In this document: piece after piece, positions 36,464 through 48,764 of the stretch | Position numbering within the stretch: position 1 is the first letter of the stretch | Layout of the letters: each line of letters begins with the position of its first letter | Source: Synanceia verrucosa | Lineage: Eukaryota; Chordata; Actinopteri; Perciformes; Synanceiidae | Direction: 5' to 3' | DNA: 64,000 nucleotides | Assembly (NCBI GenBank): GCA_029721515.1 | Contig: CM056565.1 | Coordinates: 12,340,742 to 12,404,741, forward strand | Position numbers and translations under genes: made by a program | The notes under the pieces: model-generated | The model's database searches: none | Told to the model about the DNA's origin: nothing | The model's input: the letters and a program-made list of their open reading frames with translations, nothing else

Positions 36464-37698
36464 ATTGCCAAAAGTATTCGCTCACCCATCCAAATAGTCA
36501 GAATCAGGTGTTCCAATCACTACCATGGCCACATGTGTATAAAATCAAGCACTTAGGCATGCAGACTGCTTTTACAAACATTTGTGAAAGAATGGGTCGC
36601 TCTTAGGAGCTCAGTGAATTCCAGCGTGGAACTGTGATAGGATGCCACCTGTGCAACAAATCCAGTCGTGAAATTTCCTCACTCCTAAATATTCCACAGT
36701 CAACTGTCAGCTGTATTATAAGAATGTGGAAGTGTTTGGGAACGACAGCAACTCAGCCAGGAAGTGGTAGACCACGTAAACTGATGGAGCGGGGTCAGCG
36801 GATGCTGAGGTGCATAGTGTGAAGAGGTTGCCAACTTTCTACAGAGTCAATCATTACAGACCTCCAAACTTCATGCGGCCTTCAGATTAGCTCAAGAACA
36901 GTGCACAGAGAGCTTCATGGAATGGGTTTCCATGGCCGAGCAGCTGCATCCAAGCCATACATCACCAAGTGCAATGCAAAGCGTTGGATGCAGTGGTGTA
37001 AAGCACATCACCACTGGACTCTAGAGCAGTGGAGATGTGTTCTCTGGAGTGACGAATCACGCTTCTCCATCTGACAATCTGATGGACGAGTCTGGGTTTG
37101 GTGGTTGCCAGGAGAACAATACTTGTTGGACTGCATTGTGCCAAGTGTAAAGTTTGGTGGAGGGCGGATTATGGTGTGGGGTTGTTTTTCAGGAGCTGGG
37201 CTTAACCCCTTAGTTCCAGTGAAAGGAACTCTAAAAAGACATTTTGGACAATTCCATGCTCCCAACTTTGTGGGAACAGTTTGGAGCTGGTCCCTTCCTC
37301 TTCCAACATGACTGTGCACCAGTGCACAAAGTAAGGTCCATAAAGACATGGATGACAGAGTCTGGTGTGGATGAACTTGACTGGCCTGCACAGAGTCCTG
37401 ACCTCAACCTGATAGAACACCTTTGGGATGAATCAGAGCAGAGACTGAGAGCCAGGCCTTCTTGTCCAACATCAGTGTGTGACCTCACAAATACGCTTCT
37501 GGAAGAATGGTCAAAATTCCCATAAACTCCTAAACACTCCTAAACCTTGTGGACAGCTTTCCCCGAAGAGTTGAAGCTGTTATAGCTGCAAAGGGTGGAC
37601 TGATGTCATATTGAACCCTATGGATTAGGAATAGGATGTCACTTAAGTTCATATGTGAGTCAAGGCAGGTGAGCGAATACTTTTGGCAGTATAGTGTA
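36464..37698 (+). mobile_element. Tc1/mariner-type DNA transposon, decayed
   Basis: A perfect 20-base terminal inverted repeat pair brackets the element: GCCAAAAGTATTCGCTCACC at 36467-36486 and its complement at 37668-37687. The right end continues to ACTATAGTG followed by TA, the usual Tc1 target. The outermost left bases have diverged, so the left edge is approximate. The roughly 1.24 kb length and a single transposase-like frame on the plus strand fit the family. It lies about 1.8 kb upstream of the nrxn2 promoter. Confidence 0.88.
36592..37526 (+). pseudogene. broken Tc1-type transposase
   Basis: The remnant shows a helix-turn-helix DNA-binding part (SSREISSLLNIPQSTVS), GRPRKL, WSDESRF (first catalytic Asp), GGGRIMVWGCFSGAG, FQHDCAPVHK (second Asp) and SPDLNLIEHLWDE (catalytic Glu), so a DDE transposase can be recognised throughout. 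It is disabled by in-frame stops at 36604-36606, 36820-36822 and 37072-37074, and by a frameshift near 37280 that moves the C-terminal third into another frame. It cannot encode an active enzyme as it stands. Confidence 0.9.
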
Positions 37699-39525
37699 GC
37701 TGACTGTTTAGCGTCATTTTTATTTGCACGGCTCACTGCTATGAGCTGCCAGCCCAGTTGTCGCCATGTTGAGAGCCATGCAGAGGCAATAGAAACACTC
37801 CTATATCTCTCTCAATCAGCACTCCAATGAGGACATTATTAGGATTTCAGTGCAGTGTCTCTGTTATGTTACTGGCAGGCAGACATCCTTTTAGTCCTGA
37901 AATTGACTTTGTATTGGATCTAAATTGAATTGTTTTTTATTACCCAGTATTCAGATTTGTGTTTTTAATACAACACATTGTGCCATAGAATATTGTTGAA
38001 ATAATACTAGTTAATGTTTTCTTTTCTGCCATATTGGAATGAAACCAGTACAGTACACTCTGTATTTCTGAGCTGGACTAATGTTGGTTTTTAACAGGAG
38101 GCATTGAGATGTAGCCGTAAAAGTATTCAAGCCCATGTACTCAAGCTGAATTGCGTCGCAGGCAAAAACATTTCAGAACATAAATTTTTCATACCTCGTC
38201 CTGAGATTCAAGGCAGCTTTGATTTTATCTCTCTCACAAGGGGGCTTAGACCTGTACCAGTTCACCATAACAGGCTTTCAGAGGGTTTGTGCTGTACGGG
38301 TGAGTCAACTGTCACTGATGAGCCAAATATTCGACACTGACTTCACAACGTATCCTATACAACAACACCCCTCTACTGCATAGCCCTTTTTTTCAGTGTT
38401 GTCCCAGGTCATCTATAGACATCTGCTAAATGTACACACCCAGGGTTATGTTCTCCACCAGCAGACATTTGCTCACCTTGAGCTTAGAAGCTCAAATCTC
38501 ACCTTATTTACTTCTGAAAAACCCTTCAATTTTTTCAACACTGGTTTTATACAGCCCTTGTGTGAAAGAAAGTACTACTTAAACACACAGTAAGATGTGT
38601 TAAAAACACAATAAATGACCTTTATCTGCTTCATGAATAACTTAGAGCTCAAACATTATTTACAAGCGCAATAAATGTTGATGAAAAGTGCCGTTTGTTT
38701 TGTCCTAACATTTTACTGTTTCGTAGTTTCCATTTTACATTTCCACTTCACTAGGGGAACTACTTTATGTGTGATATTAAAAAGTCCAAAACATAAATTA
38801 AATTAATGTTTTAACTGATCCAAATCTTAATTGGCCTCTTTTCCCTGCTATTTCCTATTGTATTAGGACAGACTCAGAGGTGCATTTTAACCTATAGGGG
38901 GCCATTACAAATAACAGACCTCATAATTACAGTTTATGTGTAACTCTTAAAGAATATAAAATCATTTGCGTTTCATTCACTTTGTTAGCTGCTTATTATT
39001 GACATAATTTTCTACTTATGGTTCTAATTTTTTACGTAGGCCCTGACAATAATCTTGCTCTATCCACTTTGCTCCTGTAACACTTAATTTCCCCACTGGT
39101 GGGCCGAATGAAGGATTATCTTATTTGATCTTATAATATTCAGAGAATGTTCTCAAACTGAACTCTCAGATGAAATGTGTGTGATTGTGCTCTTATCAAA
39201 AAACACATTTCAAATCATCAGGAAATGTCAATGGGAACTGGCTTTGTCTTGTGAAAGCAGTTGAAATTACAATTCACAGATGAAACATCAATGAGTCACT
39301 GAAGAATAATGGAGGTGTTTTCAGAAACTTGGAGAGTTTTTCCCCAGCAGCTGCCTTGCTCAACGGCAGCATGAAGGGAGCGCAGGGTGGGGCTGATCAA
39401 CCTGTGTGTGTCTCATCACAATGTTTCCATCCGTGTGTGATTTTTTTTTTTTTTAAATAAAATGAGGTTTATAGCTGCTTCACCACTAAAGATTATGACT
39501 ATGTGGTTAAACGCCGTTTAATCCT

Positions 39526-39603
39526 CCATGGCAACGCCGCTGTGATTTTGACGGGGAGCGGGATTGGTCAACGGCGGCTGACCGCGCCCTCAACCCATAT
39601 AAG
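39526..39603 (+). promoter_or_regulatory. probable nrxn2 alpha promoter (RFX half-site, CCAAT, TATA)
   Basis: In a locally GC-rich stretch lie CCATGGCAAC (39526-39535, an X-box half-site), an inverted CCAAT box (ATTGG, 39563-39567) and CATATAAG (39596-39603). The spacing fits a TATA-driven start near 39625-39632. Assignment to nrxn2 follows from strand and the downstream splice donor. Confidence 0.5.
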
Positions 39604-39642
39604 CCAGTACCTAGCAAACTATTCCCATCAAGTGTCGAGGGA

Positions 39643-39768
39643 ATGACGGCTCTGCTGCTGCCGCTGCTGCTGCTCTCGGTGCGGCGGAGGAGAGAAAGCA
39701 GCATCTTTGTCTGCCGCCTCTGGAGGAGCTCTGGGCTTCCCTGCCTCCATCCACACAGCGCCATCTAA
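39643..39768 (+). CDS. upstream ORF in nrxn2 exon 1, 41 codons, leader-like
   Basis: The first ATG after the presumed start site opens a 41-residue frame: MTALLLPLLLLS, then the basic run VRRRRESS, and a tail with three cysteines, ending in TAA. The N-terminus looks like a signal peptide core, although charge follows rather than precedes it. It may be a regulatory uORF reducing translation of nrxn2. It may equally be chance coding in a CTG-rich leader. Confidence 0.35.
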   Translation: MTALLLPLLLLSVRRRRESSIFVCRLWRSSGLPCLHPHSAI

Positions 39769-39864
39769 CCGATAACAAGGCTATCCTTTCTGGAGACAGA
39801 GGTCGCATGTTCATCTGCCGCATTCATCTCTGCTCAATTTAGGGATTTTTTTTTTCTTCTTCAC

Positions 39865-39920
39865 CCCCTCCTCCTCCTCCTCCTCCTCCTCCTCTCCTCT
39901 CCTCCTCTCCTCCTTCCTTC
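39865..39920 (+). repeat. (CTC)n / CCT-rich tract in nrxn2 exon 1
   Basis: About nine CTC units run into imperfect CTCCT repeats. The tract is strongly pyrimidine-rich and lies in the presumed 5' leader. Confidence 0.9.
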
Positions 39921-40078
39921 CTCTTTTGTGCTCGCTGGAATAATCAAAAGCCGCCTGCGCCGCGTCCATGTGTCTGATCGCTGGATGATGCTCAGGTAAA
40001 TGACACCTACACACTAACGACCTTAACGGCTAATTAGCTTTAAAGAGCGATGCGGTAGAAAGCTACAAATAAGCCTCA

Positions 40079-40080
<2 letters not shown>

Positions 40081-40131
<51 letters not shown>
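40081..40131. repeat. (GT)n microsatellite
   Basis: Twenty-five uninterrupted GT units lie 86 bases after the presumed exon 1 donor of nrxn2. Confidence 0.95.
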
Positions 40132-40133
<2 letters not shown>

Positions 40134-43100
40134 TCAATGTCAGCGGTCCGGGATTGTTTGTATTCCCATTCTGGAGGATGTTGAATCTGCTGCTCACCAA
40201 TTATTGACACTTGTGTGGAGGTGTCTTTTAGTGTCAGCCTTCAGCTCCATCTTTGTTATCGGTGTTTTAGAGTCAGTTGAGGAGGTGGGTGGAGGAGAGC
40301 GAAGGTTTCCAAATTCAACACGGTTGCGGATGAGGTCGCTTAATTGCGTGCCGGAAGACATGTCCTGTGGTTCGGGCTACAGCACCTACACTGGTTTTCC
40401 TTTTTTTTAAATAAAACCCTGCAGCCACTGCAGGCATATAGAAAACGAGCCACGCAACCTTTTGTTAGATTTATTGATTTATTTCTTTATTTATGCCACA
40501 TGCCTGCTCGACTACGTGTTCATTTTGGATAGAAAAGTGAAGTTATAAGGTGGTGCTTTTTGTGCCATGCAGCATGCAGGGCCCCTCGTCCCTAATGCTT
40601 GAGGTAGCCTATTTATTATTGAGAGGGATTTCATGTTCTGTGCCAAAGGATTGTGCAGTTTAAAGATGGAAAGCACAGACGCAGATGTGCAACCGCACAG
40701 TTGAGTCAAGCAGACGCCACATCATCTGCAACAAAGGGAAGCTTCTTTGTCTTAACATTGTCCTTAAATTTAAAAAAAAAGAAAAAAGAAAAAAGTTGTG
40801 AACTGGAAAGAAAAGGTGTGTGGTGAGATGATGTGTCTTAAAACCTGCAGCCCATCTATCCACACCCCCATACGAGGCTGCTGCCTCCACACAGCACATT
40901 ATCTGGCACTGGTTCACAGGTTCAGCAGGGTTGACCGCTGAGGAGGTGGCATGGTGCAAATTAAAGCTCCAGTTTTTTTTTGGTTTTTTTTTTTTTTTTT
41001 TAAAGACACAAATGGCAGTCAGTCCCCCGCACTCATTTCCAGTGCTTCATAAGTGGTTTAATGTGAATGAACAGAGAGAGTGTGAGAATTATCGCTTTCT
41101 ATTGTTCTTGGATTGCATAATATGGACTTAGAATGTTATTCAAAAAATATGTGTAGTTTATTTTTTGATTCTTTTCTTGTACTGTTGCTTGAAAAGCTTG
41201 CTTGAGTGTATTTAGGGGAGGGGGGACTACACCCCTGCTGCTGCACCTCCTGTACACCATATTTGCTTTGCAAATTTTACTCCAACAGCAACCCGACACA
41301 TTTTGTTTCCAACTTCTCTGGACAGGGAAACTGAAAAACTCTATTGACAGAACAGACAAGGGCACTGCTGCCTCTGATTTCCCATTCACCATGAATTGGG
41401 TGACCAGCTCACTCTTTCAGCACCTCACTTGTGGACAGCACACAAGTGTTGCATCTCAGATCCGTTGCATGTTCTCTCATTAGCAGTTGCTATTTGGCTG
41501 CACTCTTAAATCCCTGCCGGTTGGGCTGACAGACTCATTTAAATGCTGTTGCATTCGTTAGTGAGCCACTGGATTTCCTAAATGAGAGCCACATTGACAA
41601 CAAGGAAGTCATTACTTGCATTGCTCAAAACATGAACAATAGACTTGTTATTGCTTCTTATTATACTCATTGCCGAACATGACTTTTTCTCTGTCGTTGT
41701 GGTGATGTTTTTGGGCAACAACACCACAGCAGGGTGTGTCACAGTCTTGGCTTTTTTTCTTTATTTTGCATTTTGCATTCCCTCAGTCATGCTTCATTTA
41801 TGTTTGCAGCTTCAAATGTTTATTTTTACTTTGCATCTGCTCTGTTTTGACAGAGGATGCGCCACTGCCAAGATTTTACTCACCACTCAGTATTTTTGGT
41901 GCCTTCAGTGCCATCTTCACCACACACTTGTGTTGCTATGCTCTGACTCACAAGACATCTGTCTCCATCACTGCTTCCAATGAGATTTAAGGGTTTGGGT
42001 AGAGTTTGCATTTAATAAGAAAATGAAAATGGTGTCACATCTGCCAGCACAATACTGCTATTAATAATGTAAAAAATAATATTATAAACCATTTTATACG
42101 TAGCTTTTAATAGAATTAACCTGCATAGTATGTTTTATGTACAGCTTAATGACTGAAGTCATTATGTCGTACTGTGAAGCTGCACTATGTGACTTTTACA
42201 TTGCCATGACAGCTGCTTATTATGAACAGGAAATAATATTTGGAACTAAGATATCTGGTACAAAGCACGAGCCAATATTCAAATTAAGATGGATGATTAG
42301 ATGGCACAAAGGTGGAGATGGAGGATGCTAGAAACAACGTCAGGGCAGGGATGACTTGAGTGTGTGTGTGTGTGTGTGTGTCACAGCTCAATAGCTTCAG
42401 CATGCAGACTGGAGAAGGGGAAGGTTACAGATATTATGTGGCGTTGCGAATCGTGTCGCTTCCTCTCTATCATACCCCATCAAGGTCATATCCACAGACT
42501 GAAAGTGGTGGCCCTGGCCTTTTCCACTCCTGGCTCTGGCAGAGGAATGGGGCCCGCGGACCACTGCTGCTTCTAATCAGGGCTGACGCGTGACTCAGTC
42601 GCATGCCAGCTGCACAGCCAAACCGGGATTATGTCCCTGGATGGTGAAGACAAAAAAAAAAAGGTCATCGTTCAGATCTTTGTTTCTCTACACCTTTGGC
42701 GAGTTTAGGGTTATTTAATTATTTGCTCTCTGTTTCCAATGCAAGTGAAATATGTAAATAACTGGAATCCTGCACACAATACCAGTCACATAGGTGGGGG
42801 CCTTTATAGTCAGAGTTGTGACACCGGCAGCACACTGTTAGTTAACTTCTGGGTCATTATGCCACTTGATTTTTAAGAGTAGGTAGACAGTAAAACAGTA
42901 TCAAAAGCCAGACATGGACACAGAAGTTTATAGGAAAAGAAATCTGCATATACAGTGGCAACAGTTTTGGAGAGCTTGATTGATATTGTTATACATGTGT
43001 GAAATAATAGTCAGTGAAATTGCCAGTTATTTTCACCACAGGTGGTACAGTAGGTGGAATGGTGCGGAAGGTGGTCTATAATTTTCTGTAAGCAGAATGC

Positions 43101-43499
43101 TACTCAAGATTCAGTGAAGGTAGCTACATTGGAGCTGTCACTCTGTGAGACACAGTGACAGAAATGTTCCTTTGAAAAGCTCAGCTGGGATTTATTAAAT
43201 ATGTGAATGACAAAAAAAAATGTACCCAATGAAATTCTAGCATGAGACAATGCACCATTATGAAAATGAACAATGTTTTTTTGTGTGTTTCTTTGTCATT
43301 CTTTCTTCTTTTTTTCTGTTGATGCAGTGCTGCTTGACTTTAAGTAACTAAAATGTTATTTAAGTGGATCAGGACAGTTCAGGAAGTAGAAAGAAGAAGA
43401 GAATGAGGAAAAGTCAAACCTTTCGATGTCAATAGCTGTGCAGTCAAGATAGCTCACATCATAACTCATGATAGCTCAGGGTGTTTCTTTCAGGATCTG

Positions 43500-44010
43500 C
43501 TTAAAGGGATAGTTCAGAGTTTTGGAAGCATGCACAGGAGTAGAAAATGTCTTGTAACCACTTAAAACAAATTGCCACCTTAAAAATTCTACCTTTCAGA
43601 AGAGCCACTGATCTTTAACGCCGCAAACTGAAAGTTTGTTTTAGTTTTACTGTAACTTTGGCAGTTTGAGGGGTTAGGTCGGCTGCACCAAAGTCACACA
43701 AAGAAATAAACCTATTGAGGCAGCAGTGCACCAAACAATTTATGTATTCTGTGAGGTAAAATCACTGTTTTTGTCATAGGAGTCTGGTGGCTTCGAAGAG
43801 AGCATCGTTCCATATAACGCCTTCAGTTCCCCATTGGAAAGGGATGTCTGACAGCACGGTAATGCAGTGAAGATATTCTAAATATAGCGTACACACAGCT
43901 GGTACTCCTGTCTGCTTCTCCAATCTGGGGACATGCCGACCATCATCTACTGTAGTTAATACACTCACTATGGATAAGTACCTCATACAACCCCACTTCA
44001 TACATCATAC
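43500..44010 (+). repeat. interspersed teleost repeat in nrxn2 intron 1
   Basis: Diagnostic-looking segments are AAAGGGATAGTTCAGAGTTT at the start, GAGTCTGGTGGCTTCG in the middle, and GGGACATGCCGACCATC with ATGGATAAGTACCTCATACA near the end. I recall this combination as recurrent in fish genomes. The class is unresolved and the edges are approximate. Confidence 0.5.
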
Positions 44011-46075
44011 AATCCTACGTGACCGTGTTGCTGTAGATAAAAGGTCATACACGTGCAGCAGAAACAACACTGCTTTTAAAGCCTATGAATTGGACCCCAT
44101 GGTGTCCAATTCTTGTCTTGATAAAGAGAATATCATACACTCGTAACAAAAAAATGGAAATGAAGTAATGTAGTGTTTATAATCATGCATTTTAACATTG
44201 CACAGTTCTGTTGTAATTCACCCAGAGTAGCATAGAGAGTAATGAGTTCTTAGAGAGCTGATATAAAAGCCCCTGAAGGTGATATTTTTAATAAGCATCC
44301 ACTATTAAACTTCAGATATGTGACCCAGCAGTTAGAGGAAGCAGGGTTGTCTTTCTGTTGCGTTCAGGTGTTTTTTGCACATTCGGTTGTTGCATTGCAT
44401 TGCAAGTGTAAGTCAGCTCATCCATTGTTGTTCCTGTGTGACAGCATGAGAATAGGAAGCTGAAACTGCAATGTTAACCAAAATATGCCCAGGCAGCATA
44501 ATCAGTGCCCTTAGAGATATAAAACACAATATCTCCCTGTCAGGACATACATTATGCAGTTATAGTGCTCAGAAGATCGCAGTGAGGCCCAGATCTTAGT
44601 ACACGGTACTGATAAGGAAAATCTTTACTGCTCTGTATGCTCAAGTTGTATCATCTTGAATCTGCATTTTTACTTCAGTACAAGCTCGGCGATGTGATAC
44701 AGGACTAGATACTGTCTGGGGTTCTGGTAGGCGTGCAGTAACATCATGATGTACTTTGTGTTTGTTTTCCTCATCCCACAGGCTAAATTACAGCTAAGTG
44801 GCCCAAATTGGGGGGCTTAATTGACTGTGAAAGAACCAGACTTTCTGAAAATACCATCACATTACTGTATATTGATATACTGTACTATAATATTGAGGTG
44901 TCTGATCAAGAGTACAGTGATATTTGGAGGTGTCTAGTATTATATTTGAATTTGCCATCCTTTAATGCAAATTATGCCTCAGTAATAAATGTCAGTGAAA
45001 AACCAGGCCAATAATAGACCTCGTCAATGCTGCACTATGATAATAGCACTGCAGTTAGCTTCCTTTTCAGTGCATCAGTGTTGATCTTTAAAGAAACGTG
45101 TGCATCAGCCAGTATCTTTTCCTAAAATGCCGGTGACATGAGGAAGGTCAAACATTCACCTTGACTGAATGTCAGCCTGATAATAAACTTTGTCTAAATC
45201 ATCTCAGCAGCCACTAAAAAAAAGTCTGACTACATTTTTGGCCAGTTGAACTGTTTTGATTGAACTTGCATCAGATCTGTTGCCAGGGACTTCTAACGGG
45301 GCTGCCGAGGTCTTATGCTATCTTATTTGCAGATCACTCAATGAATCTTTCTCTTTCATTCCAGACGCTACTCTCACCGTCACAGACATTCATCTTTTTA
45401 TGGGGGTAATATCCACAGGACTGGGTTCACGATGAAAGGTAGCTTGTGTGTGTGTGTCGGCCGGAGAAATAAGAAATGAAAACCCGGTCGGTTTGTAAAT
45501 TGCTCTAAGTGTGGAGGTCAAAAGAGCACGGTTTTGTGAGCTTTTCCTTTCTCCTTCCTTATCATGCCACATCAAGGCAGCTGGCAGATTTACGTGGATG
45601 CAATTGATCAGTGAGTGGCATATCAGGCTGGGCGTAGATCAAGAGATTTTTAGCAGCTGCCTGGCTGTCCATCCATCACACTGATCTGCGCTGTGCCCGA
45701 TACCCGGCCTGTCACACTTAGATGGCCGACTGACTGCAGCATAGGGGGATGGTGTGGTAAACACTGGGACAGTAATTTATTTCAATTCACTCTGTGTCTG
45801 CGGGCGTCTCTCATGGGGAACCGATTCATGCTAATTCGTTATAGTATGCATCGGAAATCTCATCTAATACTGCATTGCAAAATCAATCTTATCCTTGCCC
45901 GAGGCTGCCTCATCTATAAAGGCGTTTGCCTCATGTGCTACCTGTGTGAGGAGGCTCCATGCCGTATCAGTGTCAGCATTCATTGGGTCTTAGTGGAGCT
46001 CTCTGATCCCGGCCAAGGAGCTGTTACCCAAGATTAACCCAGTCTGTTCTGTTGCATAGCTGCTCAGGAGGAGAG

Positions 46076-46127
46076 GTGTGTGTGTGTGTGTGTGTGTGTG
46101 TTTGTGTGTGCGTGTGCGTGTGTGTGT
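46076..46127. repeat. imperfect (TG)n microsatellite
   Basis: TG units interrupted by TT and CG steps. Confidence 0.9.
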
Positions 46128-48611
46128 CATAGAGAAGAAGTGCACTAGAGAATAGGATGCTCGCTCGCTTGCTCTCCGTTTTGTCTGGTGGCATCCTCCT
46201 CAGGATGAGATGTGACAGCACTGGATGATCTAATCACACATGTCATAGCATAGCTGCTTATTAACTGAGATTTCAAGGGCAAACATTTCCATCATTACTG
46301 GTAGGCTATACAGTACGGCTTTGGTAACGCCACCTAAGCACACGAGGGACTGGCTGTCTCGTTAAAATTCTTGGTGTACGTGTCTTTATGAGGTGCTAAT
46401 TTATAGAACATGCATTGATACGACGAAATCTCAGCTCCAATTTGAGCATTCTTTGAGAACCATGGGGGAAGAAACTCTCATGTATAGTCAAAATCATTTG
46501 CCATGATGATTACCTTTTAGAGAATTAGTATATCTGGAGTCCTGAAGAGGCAGTCCTAAAGATGTGTAAATTTATGAAGTTTCCCCAGTAACAGAAGGGC
46601 TGCATTGATCTCTGATATGCATACTGTAAATGTTTACTCCTCAACTGTGTATTTTCTCTTCATTGCTTTTGGATCAGGGTGTGTTTTGACAGTTTCATTT
46701 AAATACATACACTGTGTTAAAAACACACACACTGTTTCACTGTTCTCACTTTATGGATTTCTTTAGGAGATATCACAGCCACATTACCTGTCTGTGGGCT
46801 GAACACCAGTTAAGCTCAATATTTAATTATTTTTTTTATTTTTTTTTTTGCCATCAACAGCTCACCTCTGCCACATGTTATCTGAGGAAGGCGAGCAGGC
46901 TTGCTTAAAGTTTGCAATAATTAAGAAAGAAAATCTGTCGACAAGAATCTAATTGAATTAATTGAATCTTTGATGATAGAAATTCATCAGGCTTTTTCTA
47001 TCCATCCAGAGAGAAATATCCCCGTTAGAGTTTTACCAGGTAGTTGATGAATTGATTAGACGATTGAGAGAAAAGCAATTTGTAACTAATTTGAGAATCT
47101 GAAATAATTCAGCAATTTTTCAAGCAAATAGTGACAAAATATTTGCTAGTTGCAGGTTCTCAGATGTGTAATTTGCTGTATGTCAAAGTATTATTGGAAT
47201 TTTGAGGAAATCTCCTTGGGCTCTAGAATATAAGAAAAGAGATATTTCATTAATTGCTTTCTTTTTACACATTTAATCGAGATAATAATCGTGAGTTGCA
47301 GCCCACATTTCCAAATATATAGGCAACCTCCTGATATATGCGACACAATGAGGCAAGTCTGGCAGCACAGCGGGGGTGCCGAGGAAGAGCGGCGACTAAA
47401 GACAAATTGCCTCCGTGATAAGTTGTAAAAATGGGGTCTCATAGCGTTGTGAGCCACTGTGCTGTGGTTTGGCATCTGAGAAACCTTCAAATTCCCAAAT
47501 CTGCTTCTAAAACTTCCTTTGTTATATTTTGCGTCTCATGTTGTGGTCCTGAAGCGGCACATGGGGGGGAGGGGGGTGCAGCCTCTTTTAACGCAGCAAT
47601 GAATTAAGTCTGAACACCCGCTTAGATGGGAAACTTTTTGACTTTTAAATATCAGTGCACTTTATCGTCAGAGAGAATATGAAATGCATTTATGAAGGCT
47701 AAAAGATTTTCCCACTCATTCCTACTTTGGCTTACCTGTGTGAGATTGGCAGCGTCTGACTAAATTGCGCTCCACGCCGTCCTCAGCTCGTCCACACATA
47801 TCACTCATCTCATTATGCGCTGAAACAAGAGTGGAGTGGGTGGCAAGCAGACAATGACAAAAAAAAACATATAGCTAAGACAAATAGTTCTGTTCAACCA
47901 GGCTCATGTTCTATGGTGTAATAAAACACTAAATAAATTCAATGTTGACAGTAAATATACTGGTGCTGAGCTGTGTATAATGATGGCTGGCAGCCTTTGT
48001 TTCTGAGCTGAGCCCCTTGTCGCCTCCACCGTGCTCTGATCTGGCTGCATCGGATGGAGACTTTGATTATAGCAGGTTCATTTTGCAGTGGCCAATCATA
48101 TAAACTGGACGCTGCCTGCTGTCTTGTATTTTACATCTTTTTTTTCTTTTTGTTGTGGGAACCCAACCATATTGCACCTATGAGGAAAGCATTTCAGTGC
48201 TACAGCTAAAGCAAACAGATGCAGTTTATCCTTTACTGTGCCTACAATACATTTACTTAATGAGGCTATGTGCACGGTACCATGTTTGTGCTTGTAGCTA
48301 GTGTTACGTAGCTCTACCTAATTACCTGCTTTGCTGGTTTGTGAAAATCTCAGCTGTTCAAGCACCCCGTGTCACTGAGAAAATGAACTCTTGTTCCGTC
48401 GACATGTACACACTGCATAGTATAGTGTAGATGTATTTAAATTGGTCGTTCTGCCCGTGGTCCAAGCGACATCGCCATAATTGTTCATGTTTATCACACC
48501 TAAATTTACAGGTTCAGTGACAACAAAGTTTTTCCTCTATATGCCTGCATCATCTAAGAGCTCTCCCAGCGTAGAAAAACTGGTTCATGAAGATTTGAGG
48601 AAACTTGAAAG

Positions 48612-48642
<31 letters not shown>
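48612..48642. repeat. (CA)n microsatellite
   Basis: About 15 CA units. Confidence 0.95.
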
Positions 48643-48643
<1 letters not shown>

Positions 48644-48713
48644 CATAACCATGACCACACATGCTGCAAAAACAGCTTACACGATAGTGGAATGCTTAGG
48701 AATGTAATCTAAC

Positions 48714-48764
48714 AATTTGTGCAGCACACAGTGTGACGTACCCACACTGTGTGCTGCACAAATT
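48714..48764. repeat. perfect 22-bp inverted repeat with 7-base spacer
   Basis: The left arm 48714-48735 and right arm 48743-48764 are exact reverse complements around the spacer ACGTACC. Pairing stops at once on both sides. It could form a DNA cruciform or an RNA hairpin; the function is unknown. Confidence 0.9.

Larger units (their letters stand above)
36290..37860 (+). repeat. older repeat split by the Tc1-like insertion
   Basis: The left half (36290-36455) contains TTTAAAGGTACAGTGTGTG, GCATCTAGTG and GTTGCAGATTGCAACCACC, a motif set common in teleost non-autonomous elements. The right half (37700-37860) resembles the repeat fragment at 26890-27050. The transposon lies between them. Confidence 0.5.
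29826..39590. other. divergent intergenic region between pygm and nrxn2
   Basis: About 9.8 kb of AT-rich DNA. Recognised contents are a CTCF-like motif (30403), a CpG-containing repeat (about 34530-35050), and a Tc1-like element nested in an older repeat (36290-37860). I saw no exon or tRNA elsewhere. Open frames of 60-110 codons scattered here match no family I know. Confidence 0.6.
39628..39995 (+). other. nrxn2: probable 5' non-coding exon 1 of nrxn2
   Basis: GC-rich DNA with a (CTC)n tract (39865-39920) ends in CTCAG|GTAAAT, a good donor at 39996. Alpha-neurexin genes characteristically have a non-coding first exon and start translation in exon 2, as seen here. The start coordinate is inferred from the TATA box. 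It could belong to a separate non-coding transcript, but no competing gene is nearby. Confidence 0.6.

Noticed and set aside
36634..37525. Intact transposase gene
   Set aside because: Three in-frame stops and one frameshift interrupt the frame, so it is recorded as a pseudogene.
40081..40410. 109-codon open frame starting in the (GT)n tract
   Set aside because: It starts in poly-(Cys-Val) from the dinucleotide repeat; the remainder is unrecognised intron sequence.
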